Source: Zygnema circumcarinatum (taxonomy: Eukaryota; Streptophyta; Zygnematophyceae; Zygnematales; Zygnemataceae). From it: DNA of 64,000 nucleotides. Below the pieces are notes generated by a model. That model ran no database searches and had not been told where the DNA came from. It saw nothing but the letters and a program-made list of their open reading frames with translations. Below, piece after piece: positions 44,637 to 54,594 of the stretch (position 1 is its first letter; each line of letters begins with the position of its first letter). The stretch covers positions 3,213,171-3,277,170 of the forward strand of contig CM074810.1 in NCBI GenBank assembly GCA_037447605.1, written 5' to 3'. The translations under genes and the position numbers were made by a program.

Positions 44637-45727
44637 GATGTGCAGAAGTATAACGAAAAATACTTGTGCTTGGATGCAGGGGAAGGATTGACAGTAGATT
44701 GGAAGCGGAGGCAATATCCATAAAATCTAAATCAAAGACCTGGGGTCTCAATAAGCAAGTAAGTTTGACAAGCACAGGTATTTCTTTAGCTGCCACTTTG
44801 ATTTGACGTGAAAGGGGTGGAACTTTTGTATCTTGAGAGTCACCTTGACATGAAAAGTTACGGAACCCCTGAATTTAAGCAATGACAAGAGTTTGTAGGG
44901 TTCGGACGGGTGGGAACTTGACAGAATTTTAATACTTCATTCATCATGATGGGTTTAAGAAACTAACCAAACTCCGTTTGCCTACTTAACTTGGCCAGTT
45001 CATGAAGTTAATGGGAAAGGTGCCACAAGGAACGAAGCCTGTACCGCACTGAAATCAGGTGGGAAGTCGCGGATCCTTTGTTCTTCAGCTGTTGCAGGAA
45101 GTGGAAAAGGGCGGGTCACTATGGGAGAGAGGAGAGATGTGGGACTGCGATTGAGAGAAAGGAGGAAAGGAGGCTGAGGGCGGGGGAGAGGAGAGGGAGA
45201 TAAGGAGCGGCAGGGCAGAAAGGTGAGGAGTGTGTGAGAGGGAAAAAGGAGGAAATGGGAGACAGGTGTCAGAATGGAAGGGAGGCGAGATGTGGGAATG
45301 GCAGTGAGAGGGAGGAAAGGAGGTAGTAGTTGAAAGAAATTGCTTGGCCATAAGGCCAACCATTTTATGCTCTCATATGTTCTGACGATCTCTTCGAGCC
45401 TGTTCTTGCTGTGGTCAGGGCTTTACCTAATCGTATGAGAGATGCCGAGTCTGAGAAATACACCAGCTGATTAATATTATTATCAGCGCGTGTGATCTCA
45501 TTGAGGCTGCAAGGGCAATGGAAGCACGAAAACTTTGTTATAGCACCAGTTCACAAACCATGTGGGCTTCAATTTTTTTTGAGAAAAAATGAGCAGCAGC
45601 CCATTGCGGAGCAACAGCTTTCTTGGACCATCGGCTGCAATATATCCCCCCTCATTAGATGGTGGGGAATGGTGATGTTAGACATCCCAAGGTCCAACAG
45701 CGACCTTTTTATTAGCAGGGAGCTTTG
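44637..45727 (+). pseudogene. Decayed beta-trefoil (lectin-like) fragment
   Basis: At about 44637-44757 the frame reads VILDVQKYNEKYLCLDAGEG and, after a frame change, SIKSKSKTWGLNKQ followed by gtaagt. This resembles the LELCLDATEG...ITHKSKLK segment of the protein at the left edge of the window. At 45510-45727 another open segment has RLQGQWKHENFVIAP and LSWTIGCNISP with trefoil-like spacing. The reading frame is broken and no start is seen, so it is called a fragment. Low confidence. Confidence 0.35.
44990..45365 (+). repeat. GA-rich intergenic stretch with short internal duplications
   Basis: Purine-rich block; GAGGCGAGATGTGGGAATGGCAGTGAGAGGGAGGAAAGG (about 45283-45321) resembles GAGGAGAGATGTGGGACTGCGATTGAGAGAAAGGAGGAAAGG (about 45129-45170), a diverged direct repeat about 155 bp apart. 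Confidence 0.6.
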
Positions 45728-46480
45728 AGCCATCTTCTGGATTCTATTTGTAAGGGGTAGTCTTGTTTATTCAGCATGTTCGGCTAGTCGGCTTCCCGAG
45801 CCAATTGTAAGATAAATGGACATTAAAACGACCATGGCGAAGCCTTTGTAGCAGATTATTATGAGCAATGAGATCGACCCGGCTCTAAGTGCAAACTGAC
45901 GATATGGACCTGGAACTGCACCTGGATAAAACATTCTCTGGGTGTATTTTTCTCATCGGTGTTGTTTTTATCCTTCGCGAAACATGGTGAATGCTAGAAA
46001 GCAATGCCAAATGGAAGCTTTTCAATTTTCTCCTTTTGAATTAGCGCTATTCAACGCTGTGATCGTAACTGAGCGTTTTATGGATGCATGTACTATAGCA
46101 TGAGGGACCTACGGCCAACCTGAGAGAGCTAACTAGCAGGACCTATGAACGTGAGAGACCGCCGAGTAGCTTGAAAGACCAGCGAACAACAAAAGAGAGA
46201 GAGAGAGAGAGACATAAGACCAACCAAGAACGTAAACATAAAAACAAACTTGAATGACTTAAAGTGTATCAATAACATGGGCGACCTATCAAGACGAGGC
46301 ACATAAGATATTTTGTTGATATGGTGTTGAAAGCTAAAACATTCACTGTAAAGCCTGAGGAAAAGAGACAATGTGAGCACACTACGAAAAAGGAAGGAAT
46401 GGAAATGTGAGAGAGGGAAGATGGAGAAGAATCCGAAGAAAGGGCAACGGGAAGAACTAAAAGCATTAGCTTCCCAATGT
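45728..46480. other. Intergenic, no feature recognised
   Basis: No exon, RNA or repeat was identified apart from a (GA)n run near 46194-46211. Open minus-strand frames here are extensions of the minisatellite to the right. Confidence 0.4.
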
Positions 46481-46515
46481 GAGCCATGCCCCCTCCGCCC
46501 TCTCCGCTGTTCACG

Positions 46516-46920
46516 CCATGGCGCGCTGCTCCCTGTTCCATGTCGCTCCCCCCATGCCATGCCATGGCGCGCTGCTCCCTGTTCCATGTCGCTCCCCCCA
46601 TGCCATGCCATGGCGCGCTGCTCCCTGTTCCATGCGCTCCCCCCATGCCATGCCATGGCGCGCTGCTCCCTGTTCCATGCGCTCCCCCCATGCCATGCCA
46701 TGGCGCGCTGCTCCCTGTTCCATGCGCTCCCCCCATGCCATGCCATGGCGCGCTGCTCCCTGTTCCATGCGCTCCCCCCATGCCATGCCATGGCGCGCTG
46801 CTCCCTGTTCCATGCGCTCCCCCCATGCCATGCCATGGCGCGCTGCTCCCTGTTCCATGCGCTCCCCCCATGCCATGCCATGGCGCGCTGCTCCCTGTTC
46901 CATGTCGCTCCCCCCATGCC
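46516..46920 (+). repeat. 45-bp minisatellite, about nine units
   Basis: Unit GCGCGCTGCTCCCTGTTCCA followed by TGCGCTCCCCCCATGCCATG and CCATG. Flanking units are 46 bp with an extra T (CCATGTCGCTC). Since 45 is a multiple of three and the unit has no stops, frames stay open on both strands, giving spurious 170-285-residue proteins. Units are almost identical, indicating recent expansion. Confidence 0.97.
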
Positions 46921-46962
46921 ATGCCATGCCATGCCATGCCATGCCATGCCATGCCATGCCCA
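46910..46962 (+). repeat. (ATGCC)n pentanucleotide array
   Basis: About nine CATGC units continue directly from the CCATGCCATGCCATG part of the 45-bp unit, so the minisatellite probably nucleated from or into this pentamer. Confidence 0.95.
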
Positions 46963-47039
46963 CACCACCCCTCGCAGTTCCCACACAAATTTTCACAGCC
47001 TCCCTAACAATGTCCTCGGCTCGTCCAGCGTCACATGGC

Positions 47040-47275
47040 ACAACCTGACGTGACGTGACACGGCATGTCATGTCTGTCATGACGAAACATGTCAATGACA
47101 TGAAATGACGTAAGGTGACGCATCGTAAGGCGACATGCCGCGACATGACGCGACATGACATGATATGACGCGACGTGTCGTTACATGACACGGCATGTCA
47201 TGTCATGACATGACATGATGTGACACGGCGTGACATGATGTGACCAAGCGTGACGTGACGCAAAGTGACACGATG
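47040..47275. repeat. TGACATG/TGACGTG-rich region with perfect palindrome
   Basis: Dense imperfect repeats of TGACATGACG, TGACGTGACA and CGTGACACGGCATG. 47194-47217 is a perfect 24-bp palindrome (half-site CATGTCATGTCA). Many TGACG cores (as-1/bZIP type) lie within 600 bp upstream of the second TPX2-like gene. Confidence 0.8.
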
Positions 47276-47321
47276 ATAATCCAGTAAGGAGGCTCCCTCG
47301 CACGCGTGAATTCGAATTTGT

Positions 47322-47617
47322 CAACGGTCGTCTCCCCGCTTGCCCGGCTTCGAGCCCTGCGAACGGCAACCCTAAAACGGCACCCTCGGACCGGCCGTGA
47401 GGTGCTGCAACGGTCGTCTGCTTCCGAGCTGAACGCCTCCTTGGGCTGAAGTGAAGGCCTCTCTGCTGTGTATAATAGGATTGGAACCTTCTCTCATGCA
47501 TGTAAAGCATGTACATATATGTATCTGTTGTATAAGGTGAATGGTGGAGGGGGAGAAGAAATAGACGAAGCTGTAGTGTCGAATTAGGGTTTGTTGGGAG
47601 TTACTGTTTTAGAACGG
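47322..47617 (+). promoter_or_regulatory. Cluster of AACGG cores before the second TPX2-like gene
   Basis: AACGG occurs at about 47323, 47362, 47376, 47409 and 47613, all on the sense strand, within 310 bp of the start at 47632. Contexts (TCAACGGTCG, GAACGGCAAC, AAAACGGCAC, GCAACGGTCG, AGAACGGTTG) match the MSA consensus only partly. TPX2 genes are mitotic, so MYB3R control is plausible by analogy. Confidence 0.4.
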
Positions 47618-47631
47618 TTGCAGGAGAAAGA

Positions 47632-49189
47632 ATGGCAGGAGAGGGATGGCTTTGTGATGAGTTTCAGATCGACCCTGTGTATGAGAACATTTGTTCTCCG
47701 AAGTTCTTTGATCTTGCGAGGGAGGAGGAGGCAGAGGAGATCGCAGCTGTTGAAGAGTGGTTTGACTTTGCAGGGGCGGATGCAGAAGCACGTGAGTGCG
47801 CTTTCATTTTGAAGCGTTTTTATCCATCGTTGAATTGTGGGAAAATATTTTTTTCGTGTTAGAAGAGCTGAATCGAGTTGCTGTGAAAGGTCCAATGAGG
47901 TTAAGTTGTGTTGACAAGTATACTCTCATTGTGGAAAAACTTGCTTTGACTGGGATTCGCATTGCTGCTTTCTTATCGTACAAAGTCAACTTATAAGGTA
48001 GCTCGTTCCTGTCGAGAGCTTCATCCTGAAGGAAGAGGCTGTAATTGCTGTCATTTATAGGGAAAGGAAAGGCCTCGTGATCATCAACGTCTATCTGCTT
48101 GTTGGGGTTGTTTTTTTGCAGCCCAAGTAGTGCGGGCAAGGCTTGCTGGAAAAAGCCTGTCGCCTCTTTCGGCTATGGAGATAACGGAGGCCAAACAAGA
48201 AGCTTCATCGGTACAGACGAAAGCCTAATCCTCATCTTGTAGGCTAGGAAAAAGCTATTTTTTCTCGTTTTTTCCTGGGTTATCGCAGTGTGGTCATGCA
48301 CTTTGGGTTCTTTGGCAGATTTTTTTTGCGAAAAGGTGTAAGGTAGGTGTACCTGTATTCTTTAGTCCATCGACAGACTCAACATTGAAAGAGTTTAATG
48401 GGGCTATCTCTTAGAAGCTTAAACTTTAAGCAACTCTAAATGCATCTAAAAGCCTTGGACAAATATCTCTACATTCCTTTGACACTCTTCTTTTTGTCCA
48501 CCTCGTTTCTGTAGGTTGCGAAGGAGGACACAACGTTAGAAGATGAACCTTTTCTCAGAATGACGTGAGATCCTTTACTGTCATTGAGGTTTGAGGTTCA
48601 AAGAGGTTCAAAAGGTTCAAAAGGCTTTGAGATGCTCTCTTTCTTTTGTTTGACTGACTATTTCTAAGAGCTTTTGCCATAACATTCATCCAAACTGTAC
48701 TCATTTTCACTATTTTCTTGCAGAATTGAACCGGACTTCGAATTTCCTCTCCCTGCAGCCGCTGCACATCTGACACCTGGTAAGTCACCGACAGACAGTC
48801 CTCATATCAGAATATCATTAGCATGAGAGGTACTTAACCATTTTGCCAAAGAATATATTGCAGTTGATGCGGATCACTAATCAACAACTTAGCATTCAGA
48901 GAGCTCTCAATCCTTCACTCGAGAATTCAAAACCATTTCCCATTTCCCTTAAAATTCATGACCTAAATTTTGACCCTTGGCTGGTGGGGACTTTTAGGTT
49001 TTCCTGAAATGGGCCGAAGTGGTGGTAGTCAACGTATTCGTCTCCACCCCATGGTGACTCGGTCAATGACTAAGAGCATTTCTGAAGCTCATCCATCCTT
49101 GACTGCTGACCGGACCATGCTTACCCCCGGCAGTATCATCATAAAGAAGAGCCTTTACTCGCGGCTTTGTAAAGAAGTGGAAAGCGGAG
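47632..49189 (+). CDS. TPX2-like protein, copy 2 (truncated by gap)
   Basis: Exons 47632-47791, 48122-48210, 48515-48564, 48724-48779 and 48998 to the gap. Met begins MAGEGWLCDEFQIDPVYENI, then SPKFFDLAREEEAEE and VEEWFDFAGADAE, the plant TPX2 N-terminal motif. Exon 2 (PQVVRARLAGKSLSPLSAME) is a clear paralogue of the first copy's [20 protein letters not shown]. Exons 2 and 3 have the same lengths (89 and 50 nt) and phases in both genes, proving tandem duplication. Exon 5 reads GGSQRIRLHPMVTRSMTKSI and runs open into the N run. Everything downstream of the gap is retrotransposon sequence, so the 3' half is missing here. Same inferred role as copy 1. Confidence 0.75.
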
Positions 49190-49289
49190 NNNNNNNNNNN
49201 NNNNNNNNNNNNNNNNNNNNNNNNNNNNNNNNNNNNNNNNNNNNNNNNNNNNNNNNNNNNNNNNNNNNNNNNNNNNNNNNNNNNNNNNN
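49190..49289. other. Scaffold gap (100 N) inside the second TPX2-like gene
   Basis: A 100-N placeholder. Left of it is coding sequence of the TPX2-like gene; right of it is unrelated LTR-retrotransposon DNA to the end of the window. The true distance, and even the adjacency, is unverified. Confidence 0.9.
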
Positions 49290-49309
49290 ATCAGTGAATT
49301 TTTGATTTG

Positions 49310-50135
49310 TAAGGCCAGGACCTCGAATGTACAGCATTGGTCGGTGGCAGGCGCGGCGTGGCGGAGTCGGAGTATGTGACGTGGCACGACGCGACAAATC
49401 AGGACGTGACGAGGCGCGAATCAGCGCGCGGAGCAGAACGACGAGTACGGAGTCAGCAATGCTCATTTGGAGGACGGTGGCGAATCGGAAGGCGCCACGT
49501 GTCGGGATAAATTGAGCCTGTACGGCTTCCTAGGTCGGGGAGGTAGCGCTCGTGAGCACGGGGTCCCACATGACGCCAAGTAATGAGGTGAATCCTACGG
49601 TGGAGGACGCGGATGGAGATAAAGGGTGAGGCCCGGATCACGGCCCGGCAATGATGTGCTGGATCACGTGCAAGCCTACGAGGATCCCGGCTGGCGCGAG
49701 ATTAGGATCAGGATGAGGTCTTGCAAGGCGTAGCATGTGCGGCCGTGACGTGACAATGTCACCTAATGGCGCCATATTGTATTTAAGAGCTTTAGATTGT
49801 TTGGTAGAAGTTAACCTTATAAGTGACTCACATTGAGGTGAGGCTATGTACAACTTGGGGCGAGGGAGATGAGTGGGAAGAGTTGACTTGCTTAGTGGGT
49901 GGACATTCCGTAGCTTGAGTAGAGGTGCTTGAAGGAGCGACTTAGTGTTGTCAAGTTGTATTTAAATGCTTTTATCTTAAAGGGAGTTTTAAGTGCGGTG
50001 GCTTTTTCTCACTTTACATTTTTCATATTTCAGCGGAGTTTGTTCTCTTGCATTTAATTGTGCTTTATTGACGGTTAGGCAATTCATTTGAAAATGTCGA
50101 GGAGTTACCTACTGTGAGTCTTTAGAGGGAGAGTA
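49310..50135 (+). mobile_element. LTR-like fragment, copy A
   Basis: Aligns over about 800 bp with 54595-55400, e.g. GAGGATCCCGGCTGGC, GCATGTGCGGCCGTGACGTG, GGCGCCATATTGTATTTAAG and AGATTGTTTGGTAGAAGTTA. GCCATATTGTATTTAAG looks like an LTR promoter, and the right part has TTGTTCTCTTGCATTTA. Copies differ mainly by short indels. Its own coding region was not recognised. Confidence 0.7.
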
Positions 50136-50261
50136 AAAGGGCCCCGCAATAATGAGGCCGAGATCAATCCTTGAGGACGGATGGGTCCGATGGTGCCGTT
50201 AATCCCCAATCCTCCCTTATGCCGAGGAGGGGACCTTGGCGGGTGATGTGGGCCGCACCGT

Positions 50262-50366
50262 GACTATGTGGTGCCCCCACGTATGAACCAGTTCTTACGG
50301 TTCGAACCTAGGACCTCCGTCGTCCTATAGAGTATCCGATGCCCTAACCATTAGGTACCGCATTGG
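50262..50366 (-). repeat. tRNA-derived (SINE-like) sequence
   Basis: On the minus strand from about 50363: an A-box-like TACCTAATGGTTAGGGCATCGG. Next is a stem-loop TAGGAC...GTCCTA with a 7-nt loop where an anticodon arm would be. Then comes B-box-like GGTTCGAACC. The 3' side does not pair with the 5' end to close an acceptor stem, so it is a tRNA relic or SINE head, not a tRNA gene. Confidence 0.5.
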
Positions 50367-50440
50367 ATGGAAACATAAGGCGGCGGGGCACTGAGAGGCC
50401 AATCACTTTCCACCCAGGGGTGAGAGGCTGTGGCGTTTAA

Positions 50441-50470
50441 GCTCACATTCTCCCCCGTGAGAATGTGAGC
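50441..50470. other. Perfect 12-bp inverted repeat (hairpin)
   Basis: GCTCACATTCTC at 50441-50452 and its exact reverse complement at 50459-50470, with a 6-nt CCCCGT loop. No element end or terminator context was recognised. Confidence 0.85.
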
Positions 50471-51599
50471 ATACTGATTCAGCGTGGTGTGAGAATGCAA
50501 TCAAAAGGCCCGGTACAAAGGCGGTTTTCCAGCGTAGCGGTCCGAACTCACGTGATAACCGGGAGGAGGCTGTGATAATCGGTCGAGTCCGCTTTTCCAG
50601 GATTCTTGTGAGGGGCGGCTGAGGGAACCCCGAGAGCGCCCTGGCCCATTCTCTGCCGACGCCCTGCTCTGAGTACAAGTTTATGAGCTCACAGCGGTGG
50701 TCAGAGATTGCCTTCGGCTTCCAGCGTCTTATGTTGACCCATGTAGCGTTCCAGCGAGGTGATGCATTGGCGGGAAGATGACACTACCACCTGTCTGATT
50801 GAGGCAGATGGACGACTTCATACCGAGTTCACGCCCCGAGTTCCGATTGGTGGGGAGGGTAGGCGGATCACTCCCGTGGCTAGCGGTGGGCAACTTTAGC
50901 GATCAGCATGAAGGGCGGATCGCGCCGTATGGGCGAAGTAAATCCAACGTGCTTGACCTGCGTTGATCGCGACGACCTTGAGATTAGATGGCGAGACGCG
51001 GCTGCACGTGTTAAGCGCTAAGCTTTGGAGTCTCCAGTTAGCCCGTGCTAGAAAGGCAACGCCGTAGCCCGCAAATTGAAGGTGAGTTAGATGCGGTGTG
51101 GCGGTCAACATAGGCCTTTGTGGCGAGAGTTTGGGCGGTAGCGAGGAATACAGGTACTTACTGCGGCGCCTCGGGCGATTAAGCTGGGACAAAGATCGTA
51201 CTTGAGGATTGAGGTCCGGTCCTCTCACCGACTTCCAAGGATCGGGGGATTACATTGGGCGCCCATGTTCCCACCGGATCGGGGCTGATCCCTTGGTTGC
51301 TTGAGGGATTTAGAAGGATCTTTGTGAGGATTGAAGAAGGGGTGGTACGTGGACTCTGGTAAGCATTGCCAGTAGCATGCTGGCTCAGGGATGTCTATCT
51401 GGCGGCCGGTTTTGCAGTGGAAAATTTACATACTCAATACTGGCGGTCCCGCGATTTTGAGCTTAACCCGTCCAAAATGGCAGTGGAGAATAAATTAGAT
51501 GCATGATGGTTCCGCAATTACGGCGAAGACATCTTTAGCTCCGCACTTGTAAAAACATCTGGCAAATGCAATCTAAATGCGGCCCATTTGTCTTAGTAG

Positions 51600-52689
51600 T
51601 TGAGTACAAAATGCACCATCGTCTTTGGCCGTCGACAAAGGCTTGAGATGGAGTCATTGCCCGAGGTGTCGGGGAAGATCTACGTGATCAAAAGGCCATA
51701 CCAGTATCCGTTTAGAAAGGAGGTGTGTGAGGGGGGTTGCCGCGTGGCGAGGATCTGCCCGGAGTGCGGGGTTTGTTGCGTTGACAAGGATTGGACAGTG
51801 CAATGCGGCTGCGTCCTTTCGAGTCCGGGGCGCGGGGAACTTCGCGGGCGATTGCCTCGGGTTTGGCAACTCCCGTGTGACCTGATGCGGAGGATGTGCC
51901 AACTTACCGAGAATGAGGCTGCCTGCGTCTGATCCGGCCTTGGAGTACGACCCGGCTGGCGGCGTGGTACGAGTCAGATCGCGCCAGACACCGCTTTGTC
52001 CGCCTGCCCGTTACCTTGGCGTCCGAGGCAAAGGATCACCCGGCATACCCTCTGCGGATCATCCGTGGTCGAGAGGAGGAGAGGCGGGGAGGGCCCATTG
52101 CGTCGGCTGGTGCGGGGATCATGTGGCGTGTTGGAGCGGGAACTGCGGGGTTGGCGGCCTGCACCTCTGTCATCTCGTTCCACCAGCGCTCGAGTTGACA
52201 AAAGCGGCGCCCATCCGAGGCAAGATGCGAAATTTTGCCCAGTAGATTACGCCACATTGGCCTGCCGGGCGATAGACCCAGTAGCGATCCAGCTACTGGA
52301 GAACTTCCGGACCGGCGTGCCTGCTTTGAGCAAAGATGCGGCAGGCCGAGAACGTCGTGAAGGCGGTGAAATGCATTGACAGCGTAACCGCTTTTGCCCC
52401 CTCAAATAACACCGCCCGTATCTACAGCGTGAACTACTATAGCGATTCACATTACATTGCGAATAGTTGCTGCGGCCGGGGATTCATTTTCGCGACTTTC
52501 ATGCGCCCGAGGTTGGCAAATGCTCTTGAAACAAGGCGGCTGGCCGAATCGAGAAGCATCACAAACCACTTCATAAGGTTTGGGCCGGGTCAGCTAAGCG
52601 GTGGAGTGCTTGTTAACAAGTGCGTGGCGTGCGGACCTCAGTACTTCGGCATTGGGGTCACGTCTGAGGACACGGGCGTGTCAAATTAG
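51600..52689 (+). other. Unidentified plus-strand open segments with Cys motifs
   Basis: Open segments at 51600-51932 (EGGCRVARICPECGVCCVDK, TVQCGCV) and 52336-52689 (NSCCGRGFIFATFMRP, VNKCVACGPQYFGIG) have balanced composition and CxxC pairs. They sit opposite the minus-strand gypsy RT and between LTR-like copies. They do not match any family I recognise. They may be degraded element coding sequence, a captured gene, or chance frames in GC-rich DNA. Confidence 0.25.
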
Positions 52690-53420
52690 TCAAAGGGAGT
52701 AACCAACTTACTAAACCCTTGGATGAACTTACGAAAATAATTCGCAAAACCCAAGAACGATCGCAATTGATGCAAGTCAGTCGGTTCTGCCCAAGTTTCT
52801 ACCGCAGAAACTTTGGCAGGATCGGGCCGAAAGACCTTGATCATTGAGGATATGCCCAAGATAAAGCAATTCGCGTTGCTGAAGTGACACTTCTTCCTCT
52901 TGGCATAAAAGCGGTTTTTCCTCAGGACCTCAAACACTTTTCGAGCGTGTTGAGATGTTTCACCTCTACATGCTGCGAGGTACGGGATTATCATAAAGAG
53001 TAAGCCAAAACAAACTCGTCATTGCAGAATGAACATTTACGTTCATCACCGCTGAAAGTGGCGGAGCATTAGTCAATCGAGGGGCAACACATATTTGGAA
53101 ATGACCAGTACGTCAGAATCTGATTTTAGCAGCACATCCGAACTACGTGGCCGCGGATGCGATGATACCCACACGAGGCGAAGATAAAGTGAAGTAAACA
53201 CTTTGGCCGTGAAGATCAACAGTCATCGTCGTGGTAAAGCAAATCGATTCTTTTCACGATCTTGTTGGAATTACCGATGTCAGTACATCCTCGGCGAGCC
53301 ATCTTTTTCCCAACAAACAAGATGCAAAACCCCAAAAGAGACTCACGGCGGGTTACATCCAGCCTTTGTCCGTAAATTAGTCAACTCTTTGCATCTCTTG
53401 GAACTTTCTTTTAGGCTTAA
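52686..53420 (-). mobile_element. Ty3/gypsy reverse transcriptase fragment
   Basis: Read right to left across frameshifts: QLTDLRTKGWM, FGVLHLVCWEKDGS-like (GKKDGS, MCTDYR in frame-corrected form), GYH.IRG, LTNAPPL, FEVLRKNRFYAKRKKCHF, DPAKVSAVETWAEPTDLHQLRSFLGFANYFRKFI. This is the palm/thumb region of a plant Ty3/gypsy RT. The active-site YLDD segment is disrupted (YSLYDNPV). Several frame changes and short deletions make it a non-functional relic. Its gag/protease side (toward 54 kb) is cut by the copia LTR beginning at 54078. Confidence 0.85.
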
Positions 53421-54594
53421 CAATAAATGCGCGCCAAAGCTCCAAGAGTTGTGTGCCCAGCTCCTACAGATAGAGGTGGCGGCCTGTGGAAGGTCGTCGG
53501 GAAGGCGTCGCTTGAATTACGTCAACAAAGGTTGGAATTTGGGTGGAGCGGCCGAGAAGCGCATCCGTAGATGTGATGCGCCATTCACGATCGCCGTCAT
53601 GCACATCACCGATTAGGTACGCCATGGCGTACACCATGAACAGGTGCAGCCCTCATACTTCCGCTTTGGCCAATTGCATAGCGGCGAGAGATAAGGAGTA
53701 TCAACTTCGCGTGATGCTTGATGGATGTGGGATTTGCCGAGTGCGGTGTGATACGCTATCATTTGTCGCGGAGATGCGGTGTGGGATGGAAAAAGTCCAA
53801 TTGGGCTTTGACCATGGTTAACAACAACTCCACTAAAATAACATACATACGGGGGCCAGTTGGTAGCCGAAAGACACTTCAACTGCCCGGAGTAGGATGG
53901 AGAACGTCTTGAGTGTGGCGATGCGAGGAGATCTGGCCGCTGCGTCCATCCGAAGTAACACTTTGAATGGGGATCTGTGAAGTCAGCAAATCTGCAGGTG
54001 AATGCCGAGCCCAACAAAGTTAGCATACGCGTTATCCCCTAGCGGTATAGCTGGCGGGTAGCCATGTTAGCGGAAGTGTTAGTGTATGATAGTTGGGCAT
54101 TGTATGGCCTTGGCTAACTTTGTTGTAGTCTTTCAGTTTGTAGGAGCAAAGTCTCTTTGAGGCGTAGTGCTCTTAGATTTAGGAATGTCGATTACTTTCA
54201 TTTCGGGTGAGTCTCGCACGCCCTTGTGAGTGCGTAGTCTGAGGAGCAGTGGCTTGATTGGGCCTTGGCCCGACACATGGCGGAGGGCCGGGCCACCCAG
54301 CTTTGTTGAGTGGCGGCCTTGGATTAGCATGTCTGGACGGCGCGCAACTTTGATTGGTTGCGGCGCGGGCGCGAAACGCGGAGCGCAAAGTTGCTGTTAG
54401 TGTAAAGTAGTTAAGGACTTGTTGTACACTAAGTTGTTGGTACTAAGTTCTAAGGAGGGTGTGCTCAAAAGTGTCCCACATTATGCGGGCGTCTGGCGAC
54501 CCGTGACAAGTCTTTAAGAGGTGTGTCGCGTGGCCTTGAGTCTGTTGGCAGGCAAGGCATGGCGAAGGAGTAGCCGGTGCGGCCCGTCGGTGGT

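Noticed and set aside
46516-46962. CRISPR-like array
   Set aside because: Units are contiguous with no unique spacers, and the sequence is eukaryotic nuclear DNA.
46129-47191. Repeat protein genes on both strands (WHGMGGAHGTGSSAP units)
   Set aside because: A 45-bp minisatellite without stops gives open frames in every register; no splice or start context.
50262-50366. Functional tRNA gene
   Set aside because: The acceptor stem does not close, position 33 of the loop is not U, and the T-stem is mispaired.
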